Assembly: GCA_032834875.1 (NCBI GenBank)
Contig: CP135238.1
Span: 440,011-504,010 of the forward strand
DNA from: Sulfuracidifex metallicus DSM 6482 = JCM 9184
Lineage (GTDB): Archaea > Thermoproteota > Thermoprotei_A > Sulfolobales > Sulfolobaceae
Direction of reading: 5' to 3'
Length of the DNA: 64,000 bases
Shown: one piece after another, positions 9,202 to 19,323 of the stretch
Numbering within the stretch: the first letter of the stretch is position 1
Layout of the letters: the number at the start of each line of letters is the position of its first letter
Notes under the pieces: model-generated
Database searches by the model: none
What the model saw: only the letters and a program-made list of their open reading frames with translations
Told to the model about the DNA's origin: nothing
Made by a program: the position numbers and the translations under genes

Positions 9202-9705
9202 ATGAATTGCGTGTTCCAAGTTAGCGGGCTTAAGGATTCAGGAAAAACTTCCGTGATAGAGAGGGTGATAAGGGAAGCTAAACTTAAGGGAATGACAGTA
9301 ACGGTGATCAAGAAGTCGCATCACATTGTAGACCCAGAGGGAAAGGACACGTGGAGATTCAGAAATGCAGGGGCAGACCTTGTGCTCTTCACGGGTAGCG
9401 ACGAGGTAACCTCGCTTTTATTGGAAAAATCCCCTTTTGACCTAGTAGATTATTTACCTTCTCATATAATAATAATTGAAGGATACAACCAAGAAACCGT
9501 TGGAGAAAAGTTCGTTGTTGGCTCACCTGATCAGGTAGAGGAAATATCAAAACAGATAATTCAAAAGCTAGATCAATGTCATGATACACATTATCTAAAC
9601 ATCATGGGTAACGAAAAGGACGTAACAACAGATCTAAAGCTCTGGTTAATCTATAATCTCATGCGTAAAATGAACATAGATGAGGTAAGGTTAGGTGATA
9701 GGTGA
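9202..9705 (+). CDS. mobB: Molybdopterin-guanine dinucleotide adapter MobB
   Basis: This 167-residue P-loop GTPase-like protein has the Walker A motif GLKDSGKTS at residues 9-17. It also has the MobB signature KKSHHIVDPEGKDTWRFRNA (about 38-57) with the SHH...D...D.WR residues, and a hydrophobic strand HIIIIEGY that carries the Walker-B-like acidic residue. MobB is thought to help MobA make the guanine dinucleotide form of the molybdenum cofactor. The gene is divergent from moeA and mobA. Its 3' end overlaps the CBS-domain gene by 11 bp. Confidence 0.9.
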   Translation: MNCVFQVSGLKDSGKTSVIERVIREAKLKGMTVTVIKKSHHIVDPEGKDTWRFRNAGADLVLFTGSDEVTSLLLEKSPFDLVDYLPSHIIIIEGYNQETVGEKFVVGSPDQVEEISKQIIQKLDQCHDTHYLNIMGNEKDVTTDLKLWLIYNLMRKMNIDEVRLGDR

Positions 9706-10390
9706 AGAGCAGATCTCACTTTCGGCATCAGCTTTCGTCTCTGACGCTATTTTCTTTATGAAAAGAAACAACATAAGGAGAATAGTGGTAAGGGACGGAG
9801 ACAAAATATACGGCGTCTTCTCGGTGGATGAGGCGTTACACCACATTTTAGATAACACCACAGATGTCAGATTAGTCGACGCTAAGAAAAAGAAGCCCAT
9901 AATTGAGGAAAGCCTCGATTTGAAGAGAATAGTAAAAAGAATGGTAGAAGAGAATTCTGACTTCGTTCTGGTAGGAAACAAGATAATTACAGAAAAGAGT
10001 GTGGTTTCCATGTTCGATTGGAAAGATGTAAAGGAAAGGGTTTCCGACATATCAAACGAAGGGGTAACCTTACCTCCTTATACCAAACTCTTTACTGCAA
10101 TTGAAATCATGATAAAGAGGGGGATAAGACATTTGATAATAGCCGATAAAAAACCCATAGGGATTCTATCTTCAAGGGACATAGTTTTCTCTTATGGACA
10201 AGTCAGCTTATCCACTGAAATATCTAACTTTATACAGCCATCCTTAGTATCAGTTCCATGCTACCTTGAAGTTAGGGAAGCTGTTAACTTAATGTTATCT
10301 AGAAATGTCGGTACTATAATAACTACTAACTCTTCAGTTAAATTGTTTACCTTAAGAGATTTGATAAAAGTTATTTCAAAGTATCTATAG
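9695..10390 (+). CDS. CBS-domain protein (four CBS motifs)
   Basis: This 231-residue protein consists only of CBS motifs, about four in two Bateman pairs. Examples are AIFFMKRNNIRRIVVRDGDKIYG, AIEIMIKRGIRHLIIADKKP and AVNLMLSRNVGTIITTN, with GILSSRDIV following one of them. Such proteins bind adenosine nucleotides and act as sensors; no catalytic domain is attached. The start is GTG at 9695, overlapping the mobB stop, so translation is probably coupled. The position after mobB suggests co-expression, but a link with molybdenum metabolism is not shown by the sequence. Confidence 0.85.
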   Translation: MIGEEQISLSASAFVSDAIFFMKRNNIRRIVVRDGDKIYGVFSVDEALHHILDNTTDVRLVDAKKKKPIIEESLDLKRIVKRMVEENSDFVLVGNKIITEKSVVSMFDWKDVKERVSDISNEGVTLPPYTKLFTAIEIMIKRGIRHLIIADKKPIGILSSRDIVFSYGQVSLSTEISNFIQPSLVSVPCYLEVREAVNLMLSRNVGTIITTNSSVKLFTLRDLIKVISKYL

Positions 10391-10400
10391 AGGTATTAAT

Positions 10401-11099
10401 GTGAAAAACATTTTCTCTTGTCCCATAGATGGGAGTAGAGTCGATCCAGATACTTTGATGTGTGAGAAAGAACATAGATTCTATAAGGTTAACGGATATT
10501 ACGACTTCGTGCTTAAAGATGTGAAAGTAGATGACGTTCTAGAGAAGGTAGCCCCGCTTTATGAGAACTTGTGGGCTCCCGTAGGGATGTTCTTGACTTC
10601 CCACAGGACTTACGGTTCCATAATGAGGGAGATATCGGATTTCGTATCGGGAGAAGTCGTAGTGGACGTGGGAACTGGACCAGGCAGACTCTTTGATTTC
10701 GTTAAGTGTTCGACTTGCGTAGGCGTTGATCTATCCACTAGGTTCCTTTTAATGTTAGTAAATAAAAGAAAAAATGTAATAGCAGTGAAGGGAAATGCGT
10801 TGGGATTACCAATTGCTAACGAGGTAGCAGATGGAGTTTCTTCATCTTTCGTGCTTCATATGTTGCCCAATCCTTCGGTCGCCATAAAGGAACTTTCCAG
10901 GATAACCAAAAGAGGAGGGCATGTGGCAGTAACTGTGTTGGCTAACAAGAACGTAATCTCAAGCTTTTTATCAAAATGGTGGAAGTTAGAGATAAAATCT
11001 AAGGACTTGTATCTTTCCTACTTCAAGGAAAACGGTATCCAAGTTAATGAAACAAAAGACATGGGACCTTGGGTCATGATAAAGGGAACGAAGCTTTGA
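10401..11099 (+). CDS. SAM-dependent methyltransferase with N-terminal zinc-ribbon-like segment
   Basis: This 232-residue protein has a Trm112-like N-terminus (FSCPIDGSRVDPDTLMCEKEH) with two CxxD/CxxE-type Cys positions (C6, C19). A class I Rossmann methyltransferase domain follows: motif I VVDVGTGPGRLFDF near residue 85, acidic motif II VGVDLS, and a post-motif block VADGVSSSFVLHMLPNPS. The order resembles RlmA-type and UbiE-like methyltransferases; the substrate is unknown. The start is GTG at 10401, with GAGG at 10390-10393 as a possible ribosome site. It lies 10 bp after the CBS gene and is probably in the same transcript. Confidence 0.8.
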   Translation: MKNIFSCPIDGSRVDPDTLMCEKEHRFYKVNGYYDFVLKDVKVDDVLEKVAPLYENLWAPVGMFLTSHRTYGSIMREISDFVSGEVVVDVGTGPGRLFDFVKCSTCVGVDLSTRFLLMLVNKRKNVIAVKGNALGLPIANEVADGVSSSFVLHMLPNPSVAIKELSRITKRGGHVAVTVLANKNVISSFLSKWWKLEIKSKDLYLSYFKENGIQVNETKDMGPWVMIKGTKL

Positions 11100-11292
11100 A
11101 TGGTCCGTTAAAAGTATATCAGTAAAGAGATAGAGTATAGTGACGTGATCTGGAACCGCAATTAAAGGAATTCTTTGTTGACATGAAGAATACAATGCAC
11201 TAGTCGTTATTTTTTGTATCTACTTACTCTCCCAAAAGAGTTTAGGCTTAGAGCTCTCATAAATAAGGTTTGATTTAAAACGCTTACCATGA

Positions 11293-11706
11293 TTATCTCA
11301 TCCAAACAGTTACAGCCGACGCCAGGAAAGCTAGTCCGTCTAATATATCCAAAAGCCTGAAAGTAGTGGAGGAAAACGTAACAAACGAAAGTGCCATAAT
11401 GTATATACCAGCGACAGCCAAGATCATTACTATTATCATTATAGAATAATAATACATTACTCCGTCTCCAGCTATAATCCTGAAGACTCTCTCGCTTCCA
11501 GTCAATCCGAAAACAATTCTTTCTCCTCCTAACACTAGACCAAGGATGTAGAAATACACTGGATCGAACCCGAAGAAGAAAAACGAAAAGTCGGTCAATC
11601 CGGAAGGTCCTAATCTTATAGTAAGCAAGGCCGATAGCGCTACCAGGACTGCTCCAGAAATTAGACTGAGGCCCCTCTTCTTCAATCTGTTAATGATATG
11701 GGCCAT
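11293..11706 (-). CDS. Small polytopic membrane protein, unknown function
   Basis: This 137-residue protein has about four hydrophobic helices, near residues 13-32, 45-60, 82-108 and 115-135. No catalytic motif is visible. Its start lies inside the 3' end of the preceding gene (25-bp overlap), so the two are very likely translated together. I do not recognise the family. Confidence 0.6.
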   Translation of the reverse strand: MAHIINRLKKRGLSLISGAVLVALSALLTIRLGPSGLTDFSFFFFGFDPVYFYILGLVLGGERIVFGLTGSERVFRIIAGDGVMYYYSIMIIVMILAVAGIYIMALSFVTFSSTTFRLLDILDGLAFLASAVTVWMR

Positions 11707-12101
11707 TGCTCTACACCTACTATAGAGTCTCCTAAATTCACATCTAAAATTTCCCCTGCTAAAAGACCTCCCAACGCACCTAAAACTAGGCCAGGAATTC
11801 CAGCCAACTTTAAGCCCAATAGACCACCTAGGGTGGAACCGAAAGCCTTTCCCATAATTTGATCGTTAACCTTATAGATCGTGGCGAAATCCCTTCCTCC
11901 GCCCCGTCCTCTTCTCTTGGCTAGAATAGCGAAGTCAAGAATAGCATCTTTTACCTCGTTTAAATCGTTGCTCCTAATTAAAGCAACATAGTTCTCAACA
12001 CCTTTGTCCTTCCTGTAATATAAGGGAACGAAACCTGAGCTCTTTAGTTCCTGTAGAAGATTACCAGCAGATTCACTGACCTTAAAAGAAACCTTGTACA
12101 T
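11682..12101 (-). CDS. Glycine-rich small membrane-associated protein, unknown function
   Basis: In this 139-residue protein the first about 75 residues look soluble (mixed alpha/beta, with the basic stretch AKRRGRGGGRDF). The second half is a glycine-zipper-like hydrophobic hairpin (GSTLGGLLGLKLAGIPGLVL, then GALGGLLAGEIL), which suggests membrane insertion or association. It is the first gene of a two-gene leftward unit with the overlapping polytopic membrane protein. I do not recognise a family. Confidence 0.6.
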   Translation of the reverse strand: MYKVSFKVSESAGNLLQELKSSGFVPLYYRKDKGVENYVALIRSNDLNEVKDAILDFAILAKRRGRGGGRDFATIYKVNDQIMGKAFGSTLGGLLGLKLAGIPGLVLGALGGLLAGEILDVNLGDSIVGVEQWPISLTD

Positions 12102-12199
12102 GCTTATACTTTCGATTTGAAAACTATAAATATATTTCTCAAATACTTTCTAAAAACCTTAGCTTTAAGAAAGAGTGCTCTAATTATTATTAATGAGCC

Positions 12200-12454
12200 A
12201 TGAGCTCTTCTTATACCACTCAGAGGTTCTATGCAATAGGAAAAGTAGACTCTTTAGATATACCCGAAGAGATTACACTAACGGGGGATCATAAGCATAT
12301 ATCAGCTGCTGTGGACGAGGCAATTGAAAAGCTCAGAGATTACTTGTCAAAGGAAGGAATGAAGGGTAAGTTCATAGCGAGAATAGAAGTTTACGTAAAA
12401 GACGACGAATGTTCAAATCTCGTAGAGAGCATAAAAACTAGAATTTCAATTTAG
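12200..12454 (+). CDS. Hypothetical protein, 84 residues
   Basis: This small soluble alpha/beta protein has no recognised motif. A predicted helix ([20 protein letters not shown]) lies in the middle, followed by a strand FIARIEVYV. It is immediately followed (5 bp) by the DtxR-family regulator on the same strand and is probably co-transcribed with it. The ATG at 12200 was chosen because the ATG at 12193 is in another frame. Confidence 0.6.
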   Translation: MSSSYTTQRFYAIGKVDSLDIPEEITLTGDHKHISAAVDEAIEKLRDYLSKEGMKGKFIARIEVYVKDDECSNLVESIKTRISI

Positions 12455-12459
12455 TAATC

Positions 12460-13095
12460 ATGGAGGAGTTATCTGAGCCTTTAGAAAATTACGTAAAGGA
12501 GATCTACGAGCTTGAGGAAATTAAAGGAAAGGCTAAAGTAACTGACCTAATAGAAGCCTTTCACGTATCACCAGGTACTATCAGCAAGGCAATAAATAGA
12601 TTGGAAAAGATGGGGTTGATCCAGAGAAAGGACGGACTTAAATTGACTTCTGAAGGAAGGAAGATTGCAGAAAGGCTGATTAGATCCCATAGACTTAGTG
12701 AAAGACTTCTTACTGACATGATAGGCTTGGATTGGATAAGATCTCACGAAATAGCACATAGATTAGAACATATCTGGCCTGACGACGTTCTAGACGTAAT
12801 AGACATGAAGCTGGATAGGCCTGCGACTTGTCCCCATGGTCACCCTATTCCTGGAAGGAAAGTAGAACTAGGGAAATCGATGACAAATGCAAGTTTAGGC
12901 AAGCATAGAATCATCATGATAATAAGGGAAGAAGAGTGGATCTTAAGGGAAGCTGAGAAGCTTGGTCTTTTGCCAGGAGTTGAAGTAGTTTTGCTTGAAG
13001 TAAACGAGACCGGAGTTAAAATTAGATTGCCCGACTCAGAAAAAGAAATCACGTTGCAGCCATCCTTAGCTAAGGAGGTGATGGTAAGTGACTGA
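12460..13095 (+). CDS. DtxR/MntR-family metal-dependent transcriptional regulator
   Basis: This 211-residue protein has an N-terminal winged helix (residues about 8-70; [13 protein letters not shown], then [20 protein letters not shown]). A metal-binding dimerisation domain (70-140) follows, with the family motif CPHGHPIPG near residue 125 and the acidic/His ligands HEIAHRLEH. The C-terminus is an SH3/FeoA-like domain. This is the full three-domain architecture of DtxR regulators, which repress metal uptake when bound to Fe2+ or Mn2+. It is co-directional with the 84-residue protein before it and overlaps the winged-helix gene after it by 8 bp. Targets are not evident nearby. Confidence 0.88.
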   Translation: MEELSEPLENYVKEIYELEEIKGKAKVTDLIEAFHVSPGTISKAINRLEKMGLIQRKDGLKLTSEGRKIAERLIRSHRLSERLLTDMIGLDWIRSHEIAHRLEHIWPDDVLDVIDMKLDRPATCPHGHPIPGRKVELGKSMTNASLGKHRIIMIIREEEWILREAEKLGLLPGVEVVLLEVNETGVKIRLPDSEKEITLQPSLAKEVMVSD

Positions 13096-13459
13096 TTTGG
13101 ACGAGTTGTCTACTAAGGTTTTGATGCACATTTACAAATATGGGCCAGACACTCCTTGGTACATGGCTAGAAGGTTAATGGGAGAAAGCGGTTGGGCGCC
13201 TAAATACGATGCGGACCAGGTAGAGAATGTATGCAAAAAGCTTAAGGACGAGGGATACCTCACGCCCTTTAAGGGTGCTCTAAAGAAGTCAGTGACTTCA
13301 TCTGTTAAGCCGTGGCTTAAGGTTAAAGCTAAGGAGCTTGGTCATAAGCCAAAGGGCGTTTACTACGATCTAACTAAGGAAGGTAGAAGAATAGCTTCTC
13401 AGCTATATAAGGATTATAAGGAAAAGGAAGAGAAAAACAACAAAAGGAATCAACATTGA
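13088..13459 (+). CDS. Winged-helix protein, 123 residues
   Basis: This protein looks like a PadR- or DUF2250-like winged helix: [20 protein letters not shown], then a recognition region [17 protein letters not shown] and [16 protein letters not shown] highly charged Lys/Glu tail ends it. The start is GTG at 13088, overlapping the DtxR-type regulator, so the two are probably co-translated and may act together. The glycerate kinase start (TTG 13456) overlaps its stop. The function as a DNA binder is inferred from fold. Confidence 0.7.
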   Translation: MTDLDELSTKVLMHIYKYGPDTPWYMARRLMGESGWAPKYDADQVENVCKKLKDEGYLTPFKGALKKSVTSSVKPWLKVKAKELGHKPKGVYYDLTKEGRRIASQLYKDYKEKEEKNNKRNQH

Positions 13460-14655
13460 ACGTAGAAGAAGTAGTAAAAGTTGTGCTGGAATCCTCGGAC
13501 CCAGGGAAAGCTACCGAGGAAGGACTAAAGAAAATACCTTCGAAATACTTGGAGAAACCCATGGTGGTTTCGGTAGGAAAGGCATCAATTAGAATGTATC
13601 AAGCCTTTGTACGTAGAGTTGAGCCTTGGAAATCAATAGTTGTAACCTCAAAAGGAACAATTAATTCTAAAGAAGTCGGCGCTGACGTAATAATTGAGGC
13701 AGGGCATCCTTATCCCAACGAGGGAAGCTATAAGGCAGGGAAAACCATACTGGAGGAAGTAAGAAAAGGTGGTTACTCGTCTTTCATCTTTCTTCTATCT
13801 GGAGGTTCTTCTTCCATGATGGAATGGTCAGATAGATTATCCTTGGAGGAAATGATAGACCTAAATAGGAAATTAGTTAAGTCCGGTCTCTCAATAGACG
13901 AAGTGAATACTGTTAGAAAGCATGTATCTTCAATAAAAGGAGGAAGGCTGGGAATTGAAGCTAAGGCTCCAGTTTTTACGTTGGTCTTAAGTGACGTTGT
14001 AGGAGGGGACGTAAGTTCCGTGGGAAGCGGACCTACAGTGCCTGATCCTACCACATCTATGGATGCACTGGACATTATGAGAAGCATTAACATTGAGGAA
14101 AAATTCCTTAATGCAGTCTCAGAGACCCCAAAGGAGTTGCCAAACTCGAAGGCATGGATAGTTTTAGATATTAAGGGAGTCTTAAGGCAAGTTAAGGAAA
14201 GAATAGGTGGTACGATACTATCTTCATGCGTTAGGGGAGAAGCTAGAGATTTCGGATACTTACTCTCGTCCATCTTTAATGCTTCAAGGGAGAGAAGAGA
14301 ACCTTTCAAACCACCGTTCACTCTAATAGCAGGAGGAGAACCTGAAGTGAAAGTAGAAGGTGAATCAGGTAAGGGCGGAAGAAACGGCGAAGTCTGCCTA
14401 TCCTTTGCTAAATACGCTAGGGGAGAATATCAGCTCTTTGCTATAGCTACCGATGGAATTGATGGCAACTCGGAATACACTGGATGTTACGTTAATTCAT
14501 CAATGAGTTTTGACACAAGGGAAATATCATATTCTCTCAGAAGACACTCGTCCTACGAATTGCTGGAAAGAGATGGAAAAAAAGAAAGTAGCGTAATCAA
14601 AACTGGGCCTACAGGTACAAACATAAATAACGTTTACATCCTGTACGCTCCTTGA
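13456..14655 (+). CDS. gckA: Glycerate 2-kinase (MOFRL/GckA family)
   Basis: This 399-residue protein phosphorylates D-glycerate to 2-phosphoglycerate, a step of the branched Entner-Doudoroff route in Sulfolobales. Family features: VSVGKASIRMYQAF near residue 36, the glycine-rich FLLSGGSSSMMEW near 112, LSDVVGGDVSSVGSGPTVPD near 177, and the MOFRL C-terminal core (AGGEPEVKV, GGRNGEVCLSFA, ATDGIDG, TGPTGTNINNVYIL). The length is normal. The start is TTG at 13456, overlapping the upstream stop. Its 3' end runs 22 bp into the convergent nuoB gene. Confidence 0.9.
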   Translation: MNVEEVVKVVLESSDPGKATEEGLKKIPSKYLEKPMVVSVGKASIRMYQAFVRRVEPWKSIVVTSKGTINSKEVGADVIIEAGHPYPNEGSYKAGKTILEEVRKGGYSSFIFLLSGGSSSMMEWSDRLSLEEMIDLNRKLVKSGLSIDEVNTVRKHVSSIKGGRLGIEAKAPVFTLVLSDVVGGDVSSVGSGPTVPDPTTSMDALDIMRSINIEEKFLNAVSETPKELPNSKAWIVLDIKGVLRQVKERIGGTILSSCVRGEARDFGYLLSSIFNASRERREPFKPPFTLIAGGEPEVKVEGESGKGGRNGEVCLSFAKYARGEYQLFAIATDGIDGNSEYTGCYVNSSMSFDTREISYSLRRHSSYELLERDGKKESSVIKTGPTGTNINNVYILYAP

Positions 14656-15158
14656 GTCCTTATCTTCTTTTGTAACATTACTAGACCTTTAGCTATAGCT
14701 TCAGGCCTTATAGGACAGCCTGGGACATAAATGTCGACTGGTATTCCTATATCCGATGGAAGTACAGTATTATATGAGTTCCAGAATATACCTCCCTCAA
14801 GACTACATGCACCGATAGCCATAACGAACTTTGGTTCTGGCATTTGATCGTAAACTACCTTAGCTGCCCTAGCCATCTTCCTCGTCATTGTACCTTCTAT
14901 GACTAGGATGTTAGATTGTCTAGCTGACGAGAAAGGCAGCATTCCAAACCTTTCAGCGTCAAACCTTGCAGCTGCAAACGAGCCGAACTCAGTTCCACAA
15001 CAAGATGTGGTAAGGTGAGGTGGCCACAAAGAGAAAGATATGCCCCAATCTCTAAGGTTACGAATTGGCTTCCTATTAACTAGCCACTTAGCAGCTTTCC
15101 TCGCCGACTCGTTAAGATCGCCTGTTAATAATATTTCTTCTGCCATATCAATTAACAA
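14634..15158 (-). CDS. nuoB: NADH dehydrogenase-like complex I subunit B (NuoB)
   Basis: This 174-residue protein carries the N2 [4Fe-4S] cluster of the membrane-bound complex I-like enzyme. The cluster ligands are visible: the CC pair in TTSCCGTEFGS near residues 52-53, a Cys in AIGACSLEGG near 116, and a Cys in YVPGCPIRPE near 147. The region between has the usual LVIEGTMTRKMA motif. No other nuo gene lies next to it here; the flanking genes are glycerate kinase (convergent, 22-bp overlap) and Sua5. If the rest of the complex is encoded elsewhere, nuoB has been separated from its operon. Confidence 0.92.
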   Translation of the reverse strand: MLIDMAEEILLTGDLNESARKAAKWLVNRKPIRNLRDWGISFSLWPPHLTTSCCGTEFGSFAAARFDAERFGMLPFSSARQSNILVIEGTMTRKMARAAKVVYDQMPEPKFVMAIGACSLEGGIFWNSYNTVLPSDIGIPVDIYVPGCPIRPEAIAKGLVMLQKKIRTQGAYRM

Positions 15159-15273
15159 ATAAGCTTAGCACCTATATATGCTTTGGTTTAAACTATTTTG
15201 ACTAGTTAATACATGTTATATCCTCACCTTTCAGCGATCACCTCATAAATCATCTATCATTGTTCAGCTATGA

Positions 15274-17083
<1,810 letters not shown>

Positions 17084-17425
17084 GGTAACTATAGATAATT
17101 AGTAATTTTTAAATCTTAAATTATATAAAATAATGTTCTTATAGTGATCATTTTTTCCTTTGATTTCAATAAATTCTTCCTTTAAGGAAGGGAAAAATAA
17201 GGCTAGCTTCTACTCTTAGCATCACTTTTTCTTCGCTTAGTTTGTTACGTACGTGGTTTAGGAAAACTTACAATATATATGACGAAAATTATAAATTATA
17301 TAAGAAATTCGTTATTAACATGCATTATTAACATGTATATATAAAGAATAGTAAAAATACTTACTTATTACTTACATAATGCCATCTATGTTATTTTCTA
17401 AGTTGTGTAGTTTAAAGTTACACGT
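17084..17425. other. AT-rich intergenic region, 342 bp, with short direct repeat
   Basis: I see no gene. The region holds a perfect hairpin-capable palindrome near 17176-17190 (CTTCCTT-T-AAGGAAG). It also holds a tandem 11-bp direct repeat TTATTAACATG at 17312-17322 and 17325-17335, spaced 13 bp start to start, followed by a TATATATAAAG element at 17336-17346. It lies between the convergent 3' ends of birA and the stress-protein gene. These may be the remains of a promoter for a small untranslated RNA, but no product can be supported. Confidence 0.4.
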
Positions 17426-17854
17426 CTATTTAACCACTAAAACTGGAATTTTAGACTCCTGAACTATCCTACTTGATACGCTTCCTAGGACTATCCTTTT
17501 CAATGTAGATAGACCTCTACTTCCAGTGACTATTAAGTCTGCTCCATTTTTGCCAGCATATTCAAGAATTGATGATGCTGGATCGCCTTCTAGAGTTTCC
17601 CCACCAACGTTTGAAATGCCAGCTTGAATTGCTTTGTTCTTAGCCATTTCCACTTCCCTTTTAGCCTTGCCATATATCTGGTCCACAACCTCAGCTGGAA
17701 CTGGCGCTAGACCCATTCCAGTAAGCATTGCTGTATCTATAACTTCTACGATGTCTAATTTTGAACCATACTTCTTAGCTAAGTCTATCCCTATATCTAA
17801 GGCCTTGTTGGCATGTTCCGATCCGTCGTACGCAACTATTATCGACTTAAACAT
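17426..17854 (-). CDS. Universal stress protein (UspA family)
   Basis: This 142-residue protein is a single Usp domain. The N-terminus (IIVAYDGSEHANKALDIGIDLA) carries the Asp that contacts ATP. The C-terminal nucleotide-binding signature G-x2-G-x9-G-S is present in GSRGLSTLKRIVLGSVSSR, which marks the ATP-binding subclass. It is a monocistronic leftward gene. The specific stress role is unknown. Confidence 0.92.
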   Translation of the reverse strand: MFKSIIVAYDGSEHANKALDIGIDLAKKYGSKLDIVEVIDTAMLTGMGLAPVPAEVVDQIYGKAKREVEMAKNKAIQAGISNVGGETLEGDPASSILEYAGKNGADLIVTGSRGLSTLKRIVLGSVSSRIVQESKIPVLVVK

Positions 17855-18057
17855 TTAGCTTACCCAATATAACTTTGAAAGAAAGAACTTTAAAAATAAT
17901 TGGTCTAAGTCCGCCTTTTACAATTCGTTTAAACCCAGTAAAATTCCACGGCTAACGTAGACCGAAGACTATTATTTTACCTTTATTATTATTTTCCTTA
18001 TAATATATTCCATATGGAAAATAATTACTATGTCTTGCACCCCAGATTAACCATTTT

Positions 18058-19323
18058 TCAGATAATTACAGAGAGGTTCTTAACTCTTAGATCAGCTGAA
18101 ATTAAAGGTCCGGACTTCTCCTTCTTATTGGATTGCAGTACTATGTTCCTAAGCATAGTTTTAAGGTCTCCAGTTATAACTAATTCCCTTAACCCTGTCG
18201 CAGTTTTCCCATCATTGAACCATGCAACTGACGCCACAATGCCAAACTCTCCCGTTTCTAGGTTTACCGTATTGGTACCTTGAACTGAATCTACAACTAT
18301 GGAGTCTGAATAAACGTCGTTCCCCTTCTCCTTATAATCGAGTATCAAATTTGAGCTGGAAATAGAGGGGAGGGAATGTACACTTCTCGATGCCGATGCT
18401 GTATGAGGCAAAGATGCCTTCCTTGACCAATAATAGTTAGTTAAAAAGGACTTCACCTCGGCGCTTATTAGCTTAGTCTCAATTGTAGGCATACCCTCTG
18501 CGTCAAAAGACCTAGAAAAGATCCCTTGCTCATAATGGGGTGAATCTGTTATTTCCAGTTTTGGATTTATCTCTTCATCTAAGCTGAACGAGCTTCTCTT
18601 CCTAAAGTAATTTTCTCCTGAGAAAGAGAAGTTCAACATTTCAGTGAAAAGATTAGCTTGGGCATATACCGTGAAAACCACGTCCTTGCCCTTAATCTCA
18701 GCGACCTTTCTCTCTTTTATTATTTTGATCTTACTCTCTAGCTTCTGCTTTAAGTCCTCAACGTTTATGTCAAACCTTCTGGATTCTGCAGATTCATATA
18801 CCTCTGGAGAAACCCCGTTAGATGTTTCGTAATTACATGAAATGCCAAAGTAAACTAAACTCCTCTTTTCGTTGACATCTACTCCCTCAGTGTTTACAAC
18901 TTTCACGTCGATTATCTCGGTTGACATGTTAACGTAAGTAAGGTTAACTGTTTCCTTGAGCTCCTCCGCTTTCTCCATGTATTCTTTTACCTTTTCGTAT
19001 GGATCTTCCACTTCCTTGAAATATAGTCCGTTTAGATAGCTCACTTTTTTACCATATGGAAGAGAATAATCTGGATCTGAGGAGGAAGCTTTCATAGATT
19101 CTAAAGCCCTTTCGAGGAGTCTATCGTCTAATACGGTCGAGTAAGCGAAACCTACCTTGCCGTCCTTAACGACTCTCAGGGAGAAGCCCACATCTGATAA
19201 GTTGAACCCAGTCTTCTGCCCTTTTTCTATGTGAACTGAATAACCCTTTGATTTAAACCTAAAAACTTCAGCTGATATTCCTAATGATTTAGCCTTATCC
19301 AAAATGATATATTCGTCAAGCAC
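18058..19323 (-). CDS. TldE/PmbA-like modulator peptidase subunit
   Basis: This 421-residue member of the TldD/PmbA family lacks the HExxxH zinc motif of its partner, which identifies it as the TldE (PmbA) type. It has the family strands KGYSVHIEKGQKTGFNLSD and FAYSTVLDDRLLERAL near the N-terminus and the C-terminal beta block (NLETGEFGIVASVAWFNDG, LRELVITGDLKTML). The paired proteins form a heterodimeric protease known in bacteria to process peptide antibiotics. The archaeal substrate is unknown. The gene starts inside the tldD 3' end (8-bp overlap). Confidence 0.85.
   Translation of the reverse strand: MLDEYIILDKAKSLGISAEVFRFKSKGYSVHIEKGQKTGFNLSDVGFSLRVVKDGKVGFAYSTVLDDRLLERALESMKASSSDPDYSLPYGKKVSYLNGLYFKEVEDPYEKVKEYMEKAEELKETVNLTYVNMSTEIIDVKVVNTEGVDVNEKRSLVYFGISCNYETSNGVSPEVYESAESRRFDINVEDLKQKLESKIKIIKERKVAEIKGKDVVFTVYAQANLFTEMLNFSFSGENYFRKRSSFSLDEEINPKLEITDSPHYEQGIFSRSFDAEGMPTIETKLISAEVKSFLTNYYWSRKASLPHTASASRSVHSLPSISSSNLILDYKEKGNDVYSDSIVVDSVQGTNTVNLETGEFGIVASVAWFNDGKTATGLRELVITGDLKTMLRNIVLQSNKKEKSGPLISADLRVKNLSVII

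Noticed and set aside
9691-10050. 119-residue minus-strand frame antisense to the CBS-domain gene
   Set aside because: Ser/Thr/Phe-rich shadow composition; the plus strand encodes recognisable CBS motifs across the whole stretch.
13773-14321. 182-residue minus-strand frame inside glycerate kinase
   Set aside because: It is antisense to the conserved kinase core and has no family features.
17312-17335. Repeated TTATTAACATG as a possible CRISPR or iteron array
   Set aside because: Only two copies of 11 bp exist with a 2-bp gap and no further units; too few for an array or an origin.
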